Positions 27,184-35,399 of a stretch of 42,021 bases of DNA are shown in pieces. The translations under genes and the position numbers were made by a program. Positions within the stretch are counted from its first letter, which is position 1. Every line of letters starts with the position of its first letter. The DNA is from CAYTID01 sp964437735. Its GTDB lineage: Bacteria; Bacteroidota; Ignavibacteria; UBA10030; BY39. The stretch lies in the NCBI GenBank assembly GCA_964437735.1, contig CAYTID010000010.1, positions 1 to 42,021 on the forward strand. The letters are read 5' to 3'. The notes below the pieces were generated by a model. The model had not been told where the DNA came from, did no database searches, and saw only the letters and a list, made by a program, of their open reading frames with translations.

Positions 27184-28502
27184 TTTCTCTTTTTCCAAAG
27201 TTGATTTAACCTCTCGCGAAAAGTTTTTTCTCTTCCGTTATCAGTCGGCTGGTAATATATCTTGTTCTTTAAATTATCTGGCAGGTATTGCTCTTCAACA
27301 AAATGATTTTCAAAATCGTGAGCATATTTATACTTATCACCGTATCCAAGTTCCTCCATTAATTTGGTAGGTGCATTACGCAGATGTAAGGGAACCGGTC
27401 CGTTTGGTAAATTCCTGACATCCCTCATCGCTTCGTCAATCGCTTTATATGAAGCATTACTTTTAGGGACCGTTGCGAGGTACGTGGCTGTTTGCGATAA
27501 GATAATTCTTGCTTCGGGCATTCCTAAATAATCAACCGCCGTAAAACAGCTTGTTGCTAATGTAAGTGCATAAGGATCGGCATTTCCGATATCTTCCGAA
27601 GCCAATACTATCATTCGGCGCGCAATGAATTTCGGATCCTCTCCCGCTTCAAGCATTCGGGCTAACCAATATACAGCAGCATCGGGATCACTGCCGCGGA
27701 TACTTTTTATAAATGCGGAAATAATATTATAATGCTCTTCACCCGCTTTGTCGTATTTAATTGTTTTACGTTGAAATGCGGATTCTATTATTTTCGCTGT
27801 TATAATTTTTTCGCCTTCTTTGTCCGGCTCAACTAGCCGCACAGATGTTTCCAAGCCGTTCAACATAATTCTCGCATCACCGCCCGAAAGTAAAAATAAA
27901 TGCTTTCTTACACTTTCACTTAATTTAACATTTTGACTTTTTAAATATTCGTCAAACGAAATAGAATTGTCCAAAATAATATTAAGTTCTTCGACACTTA
28001 AAGGTTCGAGAACATAGATACGACATCTTGATAATAGCGGCGAGATAACCTCGAATGACGGATTTTCAGTTGTCGCTCCGATTAAAGTAAGAACACCATC
28101 CTCGACGCTGTGAAGCAGTGCATCCTGTTGAGCTTTGTTAAACCGGTGAATTTCATCGATAAATAAAATAGTTTTTTTGTTCAGATGCTTACGGTTCTTC
28201 TCTGCTCTTTCGATAATATTCCTGACATCTTTTACTCCTGCGGATACAGCGCTTAGCTGAAAAAAATCTGAGTTTGTATGGTTTGCTATAATACGTGCGA
28301 GTGTGGTTTTTCCGCTTCCCGGCGGACCCCAAAAAATTATCGAAGGGACTTCATCATTCTCAATTAACTTGCGAAGCGGCATTTCTTCACCGAGAAGGTG
28401 CTTCTGTCCTACAAATTCATCCAACGCTTTTGGGCGCATCCGTTCTGCCAGAGGGGCAATGCGTCTTTGTTCTTTTTTATTTTTCTCTAAAAATAAATCC
28501 AT
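27180..28502 (-). CDS. rarA: Replication-associated recombination protein A (RarA/MgsA), AAA+ ATPase
   Basis: A 440-residue clamp-loader-like AAA+ ATPase that acts at stalled replication forks. The N-terminal PLAERMRPKALDEFVGQKHL is the family opening. Walker A is FWGPPGSGKTTLA (about residues 58-70), Walker B is LFIDEIHRFNK, sensor 1 is IGATTENPSFEV, and the arginine finger is in LLSRCRIYVLEPL. The C-terminal MgsA/RarA tetramerisation domain includes SIRGSDPDAAVYWLARML, ASEDIGNADP and PNGPVPLHLRNAPTKLM. Length matches the family. I use ATG 28502; an adjacent in-frame TTG (28505) is less likely. It starts ten bases after the divIC-like stop and overlaps the ROK kinase start by four bases. Confidence 0.96.
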   Translation of the reverse strand: MDLFLEKNKKEQRRIAPLAERMRPKALDEFVGQKHLLGEEMPLRKLIENDEVPSIIFWGPPGSGKTTLARIIANHTNSDFFQLSAVSAGVKDVRNIIERAEKNRKHLNKKTILFIDEIHRFNKAQQDALLHSVEDGVLTLIGATTENPSFEVISPLLSRCRIYVLEPLSVEELNIILDNSISFDEYLKSQNVKLSESVRKHLFLLSGGDARIMLNGLETSVRLVEPDKEGEKIITAKIIESAFQRKTIKYDKAGEEHYNIISAFIKSIRGSDPDAAVYWLARMLEAGEDPKFIARRMIVLASEDIGNADPYALTLATSCFTAVDYLGMPEARIILSQTATYLATVPKSNASYKAIDEAMRDVRNLPNGPVPLHLRNAPTKLMEELGYGDKYKYAHDFENHFVEEQYLPDNLKNKIYYQPTDNGREKTFRERLNQLWKKRK

Positions 28503-28512
28503 CAATAATAGA

Positions 28513-28863
28513 TTATTCGTCTTTTTCTTTCAATTTATAAACTTTTTCTCCCTCTTTTACCATATCGTATTTTTCACGCGCGATTTTTTCAATCATTTTT
28601 TTGTCCTTTTCTACAGCTTCGAGCTCTTCTCCCAGCTGTTTTTGCTCTTCTTCAGCAGCACGTACTTTCTCCTCCCATTTTGCATTCTCACTTTCAAGAC
28701 GAATTCTTTGTAAAATTCCCTTATTACTGAATAATGCAAAAATTAATAAAAGTATCCCTATAATGATGAACCACCGAATAGTTTTGTTTTTCCATAATTT
28801 CTTTAAAAAACTGTCCGGTTTACGCCATTTGGGATTCTCTTTTCTGTAAAACTGATCATCCAT
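28513..28863 (-). CDS. FtsB/DivIC-type septum formation initiator
   Basis: A 116-residue bitopic cell-division protein. A basic cytoplasmic N-terminus (WRKPDSFLKKLWKNKTIR) precedes one transmembrane helix (WFIIIGILLLIFALF, residues ~34-48). A periplasmic coiled coil, ESENAKWEEKVRAAEEEQKQ and onward, and a C-terminal IAREKYDMVKEGEKVYKL segment follow. This last motif is the DivIC/FtsB signature. These proteins join FtsL and FtsQ/DivIB in the divisome to activate septal peptidoglycan synthesis. I chose ATG 28863; a TTG seven codons upstream is possible, and neither has a strong ribosome-binding site. It heads the unit with rarA, ROK kinase and lptD-like genes. Confidence 0.88.
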   Translation of the reverse strand: MDDQFYRKENPKWRKPDSFLKKLWKNKTIRWFIIIGILLLIFALFSNKGILQRIRLESENAKWEEKVRAAEEEQKQLGEELEAVEKDKKMIEKIAREKYDMVKEGEKVYKLKEKDE

Positions 28864-28910
28864 AGCAAAAGAAATGTAACTCAAATTTCAAGACTTTGCA
28901 AACACCCTTT

Positions 28911-29717
28911 TTACAATCTGACAGAGGGTCTGTTGAAAATAAGTTCAACCTCTGTCCCGCGTTTGCGTTCAGAAATTAAACTGAATCCTGAAACCGACAT
29001 CAGTGCCATTAAGTCAGCAACGGATTTATTAAACAGAGGAAGAATATTTTGATGCAATTCAATTTGTACTAAGCGGAGTTTGGGAGTTGATAATATTTCT
29101 TTCATCCCCTCAAGAACATTAATTTCAGCTCCTTCGACATCTATTTTAACAACGTTAGGGAGACATGCCACGCCATTCTGAACGACACTATCACCTGTAT
29201 GTATTATTACGGTTTTTCCATTTTTTGATACCGGAAAATCATCGCGTGCGACTAAACTGTGGGTACCTACATTTGCCGAATTAGAAAGATGCAAGTATCC
29301 CCTTCCATCTGCATTACTTAAAGCAAAACATAGAGGAATAATATTTTGGCAATTATTTAATTGAATGTTCTTTTTTAATAATTTGTATGTTTGAATTTCG
29401 GGCTCGAAAGAAAATACCTTGCCGGTACTTATTTTTTTTGAGGTGAACAGAGAATAAATCCCATAACTTGCACCAATATCCCAAACAACATCATCGTCTC
29501 TTAACTCATTCAGGAAAAAAGACAAAACTTCTTTTTCTCCCAACAGGGAATTGACATCTTCTAAAATCGTAAAAGTAGGTGTTCTGAAAACGACTGTGAT
29601 ATCCTCAAAATTTATTTTACTTTTTTTACCGAATAAAAATAAATAATTGTAGATCGTTCGAACAGGTTTATGAAGTCCGATTTTATTTAGAAATTCTGAT
29701 ATCCTATACTTAATCAT
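28911..29717 (-). CDS. FkbM family SAM-dependent methyltransferase
   Basis: A 268-residue Rossmann-fold O-methyltransferase. Motif I is VVWDIGASYGIYSLFTSKK (around residue 95), followed by the acidic SFEPEIQTYKLLKKNIQLNN, which binds the ribose of S-adenosylmethionine. VKIDVEGAEINVLEGMKEIL, the FkbM hallmark, comes near residue 190. FkbM-family enzymes commonly methylate sugars of glycolipids or polysaccharides, or small-molecule hydroxyls; the substrate cannot be read here. The first 40 residues are an extra helical segment. It stands alone on the minus strand, about 90 bases downstream of the membrane-protein gene and 50 bases upstream of the divIC-like gene, with no terminator visible on either side. 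Confidence 0.9.
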   Translation of the reverse strand: MIKYRISEFLNKIGLHKPVRTIYNYLFLFGKKSKINFEDITVVFRTPTFTILEDVNSLLGEKEVLSFFLNELRDDDVVWDIGASYGIYSLFTSKKISTGKVFSFEPEIQTYKLLKKNIQLNNCQNIIPLCFALSNADGRGYLHLSNSANVGTHSLVARDDFPVSKNGKTVIIHTGDSVVQNGVACLPNVVKIDVEGAEINVLEGMKEILSTPKLRLVQIELHQNILPLFNKSVADLMALMSVSGFSLISERKRGTEVELIFNRPSVRL

Positions 29718-29805
29718 TTTTATTGCTGTTTCGTATCAACCAAAATAATTCAATCCACCGGTGCCTTCATCCCCCACGATAGATTATCATTATAGTGAAA
29801 ATCGA

Positions 29806-30396
29806 TTATTCTATTTTCGGAATTTCCTGACGAGAAATAATTCCCCCTATGACCAGTCCAACAAATATCCATCCGGCTAACAAATCAACAATCATTGCGG
29901 TTGTGTATTTAAATGGGACCAGCATCCAATTCCATTCTACAAGGTAAACCGCCACAGAAGCGAAAACTGCCAGGGATGCAACAAACGACACACGTGAAAA
30001 ATATGATTGAGAAACAGCCGTACTGCGCGATAAAAACCACGCAGCCAATAATGCTGATATTATATTGATAATGAATCCTGAAATAAATTCCTGCATCATC
30101 ATCGGATCCGACCCTTTCGGGCGATAAAATATGGTAGCAATCGGTCCTTTCTTATACTTCTCTTCCCATAATTTCATTGCTAATTCCTGCTCTTCTCCTT
30201 TCAAATCTTGAGAATAATAAGGAAGCGTATAAACTCCTTGTTTGCTAATAGTCTCTGATAAAACAGCGGCTATTTTATCCTCCTCCGGAATATGTTTAAT
30301 TGTATCCTTGTGTAATGGTAAAACCATCCACGACAAAACTCCCCATAGTGTTAAAACTATTCCACCCAAGATTCCACTAAGAATTATTCTTTTCAT
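29806..30396 (-). CDS. Four-helix integral membrane protein of unknown function
   Basis: A 196-residue protein. There is one hydrophobic helix at residues ~4-26, a soluble loop of about 80 residues containing HIPEEDKIAAVLSETISKQG and GPIATIFYRPKGSDPMMMQE, then three more helices (~103-123, ~134-155, ~165-188). The loop pattern 'glu/asp-rich helix, then YxLP and FYxP' occurs in an uncharacterised family seen in Bacteroidota, which I cannot name with confidence. A strong GGAGGT Shine-Dalgarno lies six bases before the ATG. The gene follows the small exported coiled-coil protein gene and may be cotranscribed with the histidine kinase group upstream. Confidence 0.75.
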   Translation of the reverse strand: MKRIILSGILGGIVLTLWGVLSWMVLPLHKDTIKHIPEEDKIAAVLSETISKQGVYTLPYYSQDLKGEEQELAMKLWEEKYKKGPIATIFYRPKGSDPMMMQEFISGFIINIISALLAAWFLSRSTAVSQSYFSRVSFVASLAVFASVAVYLVEWNWMLVPFKYTTAMIVDLLAGWIFVGLVIGGIISRQEIPKIE

Positions 30397-30434
30397 AATA
30401 CCTCCATGTCAATTGAATTTTATTTTAAATGCAA

Positions 30435-30905
30435 TTATTTAATTTTTTTATTCTCGGAATTGAGCTTAATTTCAGGATTGATTTTGCTAAGTTGCTCAAT
30501 GGCAGGTTTTATGAACCTGTCCCAATTATATCTGTCCGTTGCCGGTGGCGCACCTTTGAGATATTGCGTTAAATCTACATTAGTTGTGGTTATATAAATT
30601 TTCACATTTTCAACCGTATGCAAAAAAGAATTCACTTTCTTGTTTAATTTCTCATCAGGAATTTGTTCCAAAAAGCGCCCCTCTTTTACCTTATCTTCTA
30701 GTTGAGAAAATATTCCTTCCAACTCACTGCGTTTCGACTCGTATGCCGTTTTCCATTCTTCCGATTTCCTTTTTTCAAAATATCGGGTCTCGCTATCTCT
30801 TATTTTTTGAATAAGTTGGTAAACATCGGACGCCAATTCTGAAAGGCGTTTTTCAGAACCTGAATTTATTCCGACAATCAATATAATAATTAATAAGTAT
30901 TTCAT
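30435..30905 (-). CDS. Small exported coiled-coil protein of unknown function
   Basis: A 156-residue product with a short signal-like N-terminus (MKYLLIIILIVGINSGS). A charged helical region rich in Glu, Lys and Arg follows (about residues 20-80), likely coiled coil, then VENVKIYITTTNVDLTQYL. I recognise no family. Its Shine-Dalgarno (GGGTGA) overlaps the last codons of the histidine kinase gene, six bases separate the two genes, and coupling is likely. This suggests that it works with the kinase, for example as a periplasmic accessory protein, but that is inference only. Confidence 0.65.
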   Translation of the reverse strand: MKYLLIIILIVGINSGSEKRLSELASDVYQLIQKIRDSETRYFEKRKSEEWKTAYESKRSELEGIFSQLEDKVKEGRFLEQIPDEKLNKKVNSFLHTVENVKIYITTTNVDLTQYLKGAPPATDRYNWDRFIKPAIEQLSKINPEIKLNSENKKIK

Positions 30906-30911
30906 GTTTGA

Positions 30912-33110
30912 TTATTCACCCTTTATATAATGTGCTATTGCCTTTTGTATTTCATCTTTATTGACAGGTTTAATAAATACTTCTTTCACACCTTCGGTTA
31001 AGAGCGAAGTTGCGTCGGCTTTAGATTCATATGAAGTAATTATAATTACAGGAATATCTTTAGTCTGTGACTGATTTCTTAATTCTCTTATTAATCTCAA
31101 TCCATCCATTCCCGGCATAGCGAAATCTGCCAAAATCAGAGTAGGTACATGTGACATCGCAAGCGACATCCCTTCGTACCCGTCGCTGGCTTCAAGAATG
31201 AGAAGATTCGGAAATAACTGTTGAATATAAACCATCGCTAACGAACGATCACCTTTGTTATCGTCAACAACTAAAATTGACTTTCGGACAGACGGTAATG
31301 TAAAAATAAATGAAGTTCCTTGATTTAGTTTACTCTCAGCAGCAATTGTACCACCATGCTTATTTACAATTTCTCCGCATAGTGTCAAACCTAAACCGGT
31401 TCCTTCTTCCCCGGCTGTACCCTGAGTAAAAAATTTTGAGTCGATGCGAAATAGTTTATCAAAATCTTCTTCCGGTATCCCGACACCTGTATCTCTAACT
31501 GCGATTTTCACAAAACGGTTTTCGATTTCTACAACATCCACCCAAACCTTTCCGCCCGCCGGTGTAAACTTTATTGCATTTGACAATAAATTACCGAGAA
31601 GTTGGAGTATTAAATTTTCATCACCGTTTACTATTATTTCATCTGTTATGTCCGAATACAACTGAATATTTTTTCGTTTTGCATTACCAAGAAGTGAAAC
31701 TATTGCTGATTCAACAGTACGCCTAAGGTCCATCGGTTTTTGTTCAAATCTCACACGACCTGTTTCAAGCCGCGACCAATCGAGAAGATTATTCAGTAAT
31801 CGGAGTTGTTGTTCTGCCGCTTGTTTAATAAAAATGAGAAATTCATTTCGTTCTGCGTGTGAGAACTCTGCTTTCTCATCTAATAAAAAATCTACAAATC
31901 CTAAAATACTATTAAACGGGGCGCGCAAGTCATGCGATATTATTGAAAATAATTTATCTTTTTCCGCATTGAGTTTTTTTATCTTATCTTCAGCTTCTTT
32001 TCTTCTCGAAATATCCTGGATCATTCCTTCGTAAAACAATATATTCCCTTCCAGATCCTTTACTGTCCGGGCATTCTCCAAGATTATAATTTCCCGACCG
32101 TCTTTTGTTCTGACTTTTAACTCATAGTCGATAACTTTACCGTCGCGTTTTATTACGGTTTGAAAAGCCAATCTATCGTTCGGGTCGGAGTAGAGGGTGC
32201 TTGCTATATCGATACTTTTTAATTCCTCCAGGCTTTGAAAACCGAACAATTGCAAAAAAGCTCTGTTTGCATTAATAATTTTACCTTCGACAGATGATTG
32301 ATAAATACCTTCAACGGCGTTGTCGAAAATACGGCGATATTTTTGTTCAACCTCAATCGCTGCGCGCTGATGCTTAAGCTCTTCTGTAATATCCCGTTTG
32401 ATCTCAACAACATTTATTAAATTACCGAATTCATCATATACCGGATTAATAGACAATTCTTCATCATAAACTGATCCATCTTTTTTCCGGTTTTTAATAA
32501 TTCCTTGCCACGATTTTCCTTTTAAGACTTGCTCCCAAGCTTCATTAATATATTTTTGAGATTCCTTATCCGTACCCAAGATTTCACCGGTTTTACCGAT
32601 AATTTCATATTTAGAATGTTGAGTAATTTTTTCAAACGCTGTGTTTACATATTGAATAATTCCGTTCTTATCGGTTATCATAATCATTTCAGAAGTTTGC
32701 TCGAGTATCTTAGCAAGCATCTGGGTTTCCTGTTCGACAATCTTGCGCAATGTAACATCGCTACCGATGCCTTGCAAACCGACAACAGTATTTTCATCTA
32801 GCAACAACGAAACATTTTGTCCAATCCACTTAGTTTTTCCGGCGTTCGTAATAATTGGCAAATCAACGAAGGTTTGTTTGAACTTGTTGTTAATCTGATT
32901 ATTATAATGATCCTTTATGTAGTCCGAATAATCCGCATGAACCATTTCGTACAAACTGCGGGATAAAAGTTCTTTTTCCTGAAATCCTGAAAATTTCACA
33001 AAATAAGGATTTACGTAGGTAAATTTCCCCCGGTTATTGATACGATAAATTACCGATTCAGCGCCTTCAACGATATCCGAATAAAAATTCTTTTTGTTTA
33101 TTTTTGACAT
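30912..33110 (-). CDS. Hybrid histidine kinase with three PAS domains and a C-terminal receiver
   Basis: A 732-residue soluble sensor kinase with no transmembrane segment. PAS domains lie at about residues 12-125, 135-250 and 255-370; PAC endings are seen, for example GIGSDVTLRKI, EIKRDITEELK and GMIQDISRRKEA. HisKA has the phospho-accepting His393 in FSIISHDLRAPFNSILG. HATPase_c has the N box LLSNAIKF (Asn511), G1 DTGVGIP and G2 GTGLGLT. The receiver at ~612-730 has the acidic pair in VVDDN, phospho-acceptor Asp662 in ADFAMPGMDG, the threonine in IIITSY and the lysine in FIKPV. There is no output domain and no separate response regulator nearby, so the downstream target is unknown. It lies 13 bases after the peptidase lipoprotein gene. 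Confidence 0.93.
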   Translation of the reverse strand: MSKINKKNFYSDIVEGAESVIYRINNRGKFTYVNPYFVKFSGFQEKELLSRSLYEMVHADYSDYIKDHYNNQINNKFKQTFVDLPIITNAGKTKWIGQNVSLLLDENTVVGLQGIGSDVTLRKIVEQETQMLAKILEQTSEMIMITDKNGIIQYVNTAFEKITQHSKYEIIGKTGEILGTDKESQKYINEAWEQVLKGKSWQGIIKNRKKDGSVYDEELSINPVYDEFGNLINVVEIKRDITEELKHQRAAIEVEQKYRRIFDNAVEGIYQSSVEGKIINANRAFLQLFGFQSLEELKSIDIASTLYSDPNDRLAFQTVIKRDGKVIDYELKVRTKDGREIIILENARTVKDLEGNILFYEGMIQDISRRKEAEDKIKKLNAEKDKLFSIISHDLRAPFNSILGFVDFLLDEKAEFSHAERNEFLIFIKQAAEQQLRLLNNLLDWSRLETGRVRFEQKPMDLRRTVESAIVSLLGNAKRKNIQLYSDITDEIIVNGDENLILQLLGNLLSNAIKFTPAGGKVWVDVVEIENRFVKIAVRDTGVGIPEEDFDKLFRIDSKFFTQGTAGEEGTGLGLTLCGEIVNKHGGTIAAESKLNQGTSFIFTLPSVRKSILVVDDNKGDRSLAMVYIQQLFPNLLILEASDGYEGMSLAMSHVPTLILADFAMPGMDGLRLIRELRNQSQTKDIPVIIITSYESKADATSLLTEGVKEVFIKPVNKDEIQKAIAHYIKGE

Positions 33111-33123
33111 AACACTCTAATCG

Positions 33124-34782
33124 TTAGTTCATCACTTTCAATCTTCTCAGATAAGCTCCTGTTTCGAGTGATTTGCCGGTAGCATTTCGGATCCTTACCT
33201 GCCAATCCTCCAATTCACCATCATGATAAAGATATCTGATAAGCCAATCCGCAACCAACGGAGAATTCAACCTCCCTGAGCCGAATTTATTAATCAATAC
33301 TTCGAATACCTGGCTGGCAATCATCTTAGATAAAACATAGTTATGGAAATAGCACGGGTACATAGTATACCATATTGAAGATGCAAACCTTGTAGGAATG
33401 TCCTCTTCAGGTTTTATAAGCAGGTATTTTTCGTACATAACTTTTTCGAGAGAATCTAAGTCCTGATCGGGATTTTTATACATTTCGTATTCGAAAAAGA
33501 AATCCTTAAGCATTCTGCGCAGATAGTAAACGTCTTCAAATGATCGGGTGGCAAGATATTTATCCACATCATCATGAGATATTTTCAGATACATTTCCAT
33601 CCATTCAGGATCATTTACAAATTCTGCCATTAAATCAGCAAGACCCTCTGCATAAGCGGCATTGAATGAGCCGGGAATCCATTCATATCCTTTCAATATA
33701 GGATATTCAGCCTGTACATTCACACAGTGCAACGCATGTCCGTATTCATGAAATGCCATGTTGTAAAATCGTTTCCCATGATATGGATTTACGATTAAAC
33801 GTGAATCGGCAGGAATTTTGATTCCGACGTTTAAACCGCCGAAAGGAATATCTCTTACTATCCGTTTGATAGGGAGAGAATCGGAGTTGAATCCGATCCG
33901 GTTAGTGAAATTATCTATTACTCTAAATATTGAATCTTTAGGAAAATAATTATCAGAGATCGAAGACCAACGGTAAACAGCTGCATCAAAATCCCAAACT
34001 TTAAAATCTCTGACCTTTATTTTTTTTTCCGACGAGACAATAAATTTATCAAATATATCCCTCGACTTCATCTCCAATTCGTTCATTGTATTTAAAAGCC
34101 AGTCTTCTCTGATTGTCTGTAAACCGAGCATTAAAGAATAATAATTCGAATACCCGAATGCTTTCGATTTTTCATTCCGAATTTTCACCAAAGTGATTAA
34201 GTCGTTTTTGACTTCGTTCGACAAACCGGCAGGCAGCGTCCAGTAACTTTGTCTTCGCTTCTGGCTGGTTTCTGTTCGGAGGTTATTCGAAATCTCTGCA
34301 TTTGTTATCGGTTGACCTGCATAATAATATTTATAATTCGAAATTTTATGCTGAATTTTATTCTCGTAATAGGAAATGGTGGAGTCGGAATAAATGGAAC
34401 CGCCGATAAAACACTTATCCCATATTTCAAGCCGTCTTGCAAGAAGCTCATCAGCCAACGAGCCCGACCTATTAAGCCAAAGATTAATAATGTTCTTGGT
34501 TAAAGTATCCTGAAAAATAATTTTAAATTTTTCCTTTGCAGCTTCATTGTCAGCGTTTCCCTCTTGAGAATAAAAATTCCAATATGCCTGACCAAGCTGA
34601 ACACAGGCATCTTCATACTTAAGTTCTAAAGTATCCATAAACAAGAGCAATTCATCTTTAGATGAAATTTTTTCTTCTTTTGTACATGAGAAAAAAAGGA
34701 GTGGAACAATCATAATAACAATTGGTAATATTTTTAAGCTCAGCATCAAGAATCTCCGAATTGGATACATTTTTTTTACCAT
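33124..34782 (-). CDS. HExxH zinc metallopeptidase lipoprotein (M2/M3-like gluzincin)
   Basis: A 552-residue envelope peptidase. A signal peptide with a basic N-terminus and lipobox LFFSC (Cys33) indicates lipid anchoring. The catalytic motif HEYGH is at residues 345-349 (AFHEYGHALHCVN). The third ligand glutamate is likely E379 in AYAEGLADLMAEF, the spacing of gluzincins. The all-helical body, with TSQKRRQSYW and RNEKSKAFGYSNYYSLML, resembles M2 (ACE-like) and M3 (oligopeptidase) enzymes; I cannot decide between the two. It probably trims peptides at the envelope. It precedes the hybrid kinase by 13 bases, and the cohesin lipoprotein gene ends 62 bases upstream. The ATG at 34782 has no clear ribosome-binding site; ATG 34770 is an alternative. 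Confidence 0.85.
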   Translation of the reverse strand: MVKKMYPIRRFLMLSLKILPIVIMIVPLLFFSCTKEEKISSKDELLLFMDTLELKYEDACVQLGQAYWNFYSQEGNADNEAAKEKFKIIFQDTLTKNIINLWLNRSGSLADELLARRLEIWDKCFIGGSIYSDSTISYYENKIQHKISNYKYYYAGQPITNAEISNNLRTETSQKRRQSYWTLPAGLSNEVKNDLITLVKIRNEKSKAFGYSNYYSLMLGLQTIREDWLLNTMNELEMKSRDIFDKFIVSSEKKIKVRDFKVWDFDAAVYRWSSISDNYFPKDSIFRVIDNFTNRIGFNSDSLPIKRIVRDIPFGGLNVGIKIPADSRLIVNPYHGKRFYNMAFHEYGHALHCVNVQAEYPILKGYEWIPGSFNAAYAEGLADLMAEFVNDPEWMEMYLKISHDDVDKYLATRSFEDVYYLRRMLKDFFFEYEMYKNPDQDLDSLEKVMYEKYLLIKPEEDIPTRFASSIWYTMYPCYFHNYVLSKMIASQVFEVLINKFGSGRLNSPLVADWLIRYLYHDGELEDWQVRIRNATGKSLETGAYLRRLKVMN

Positions 34783-34844
34783 TAAAAATAATCAAAAATA
34801 ATCACATTTTAAACTATTCAAAGGACTTTTTTTACAATACCATT

Positions 34845-35399
34845 TCACTGAATAGTTATATTTAAACTATCAATCTGCAAGTTTTGAAAATTATCTATAG
34901 GTCTACCGTCGTTTCTTAGAATCTGGAGTTTATCCTTGTTTATGGATAACTGAATGTTTCCGGTTGCAACTGCTTTTGCCTTTATCTTAAATACCACTCC
35001 ACTCTCATTCGCCGTAAGATCGCTATTTTTCCAATAAGATATCGCACCGCTTACCCGTCCGATAGGTTGGTCAACTTTCTTTATTACCAATGCAGAATCC
35101 AAGGACTTAAAGTATGGACCGATTATAATTTTATCTTCATTAGTTATTTCTAATTTGGTTTGATCGTAGGATATTTCAACCGCTGTACCGAAAACGCCGG
35201 TAAGATTATAAAAAATTAATCGTATGTCTATCTCGCTGTTTAAATTATAGTTCGTCTTTTCCGAATACAGCGATACGGCAAACCTGGTGCTTGGCGGATA
35301 TGAAAAATCTTCCTGTGGAGGTACAGGCCCAACCGGATTCTTACTGCATCCTGTAAGAATTAATGATATGACTACAAAAAATATTAGTATTTTACTCAC
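34845..35399 (-). CDS. Cohesin-like domain lipoprotein
   Basis: A 184-residue lipoprotein with lipobox LTGC (Cys18) and a proline-rich tether (PVGPVPPQED). A single cohesin-like beta-sandwich spans about residues 40-184. Family-like features are the opening strands YNLNSEIDIRLIFYNLTGVFG, the 'AVEISYDQTKLEI' strand, the GRVSGAISYWKNSDLTANESGVVFKIKAKA segment, and a final strand at the C-terminus. Cohesins bind dockerins with calcium-dependent high affinity. The gene starts with GTG four bases inside the stop of the upstream gene (GTGA), and that gene encodes a dockerin. This makes it the likely partner. Whether the lipid anchor faces the surface or the periplasm is not resolved by sequence. 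The peptidase lipoprotein gene lies 62 bases downstream. Confidence 0.82.
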   Translation of the reverse strand: MSKILIFFVVISLILTGCSKNPVGPVPPQEDFSYPPSTRFAVSLYSEKTNYNLNSEIDIRLIFYNLTGVFGTAVEISYDQTKLEITNEDKIIIGPYFKSLDSALVIKKVDQPIGRVSGAISYWKNSDLTANESGVVFKIKAKAVATGNIQLSINKDKLQILRNDGRPIDNFQNLQIDSLNITIQ

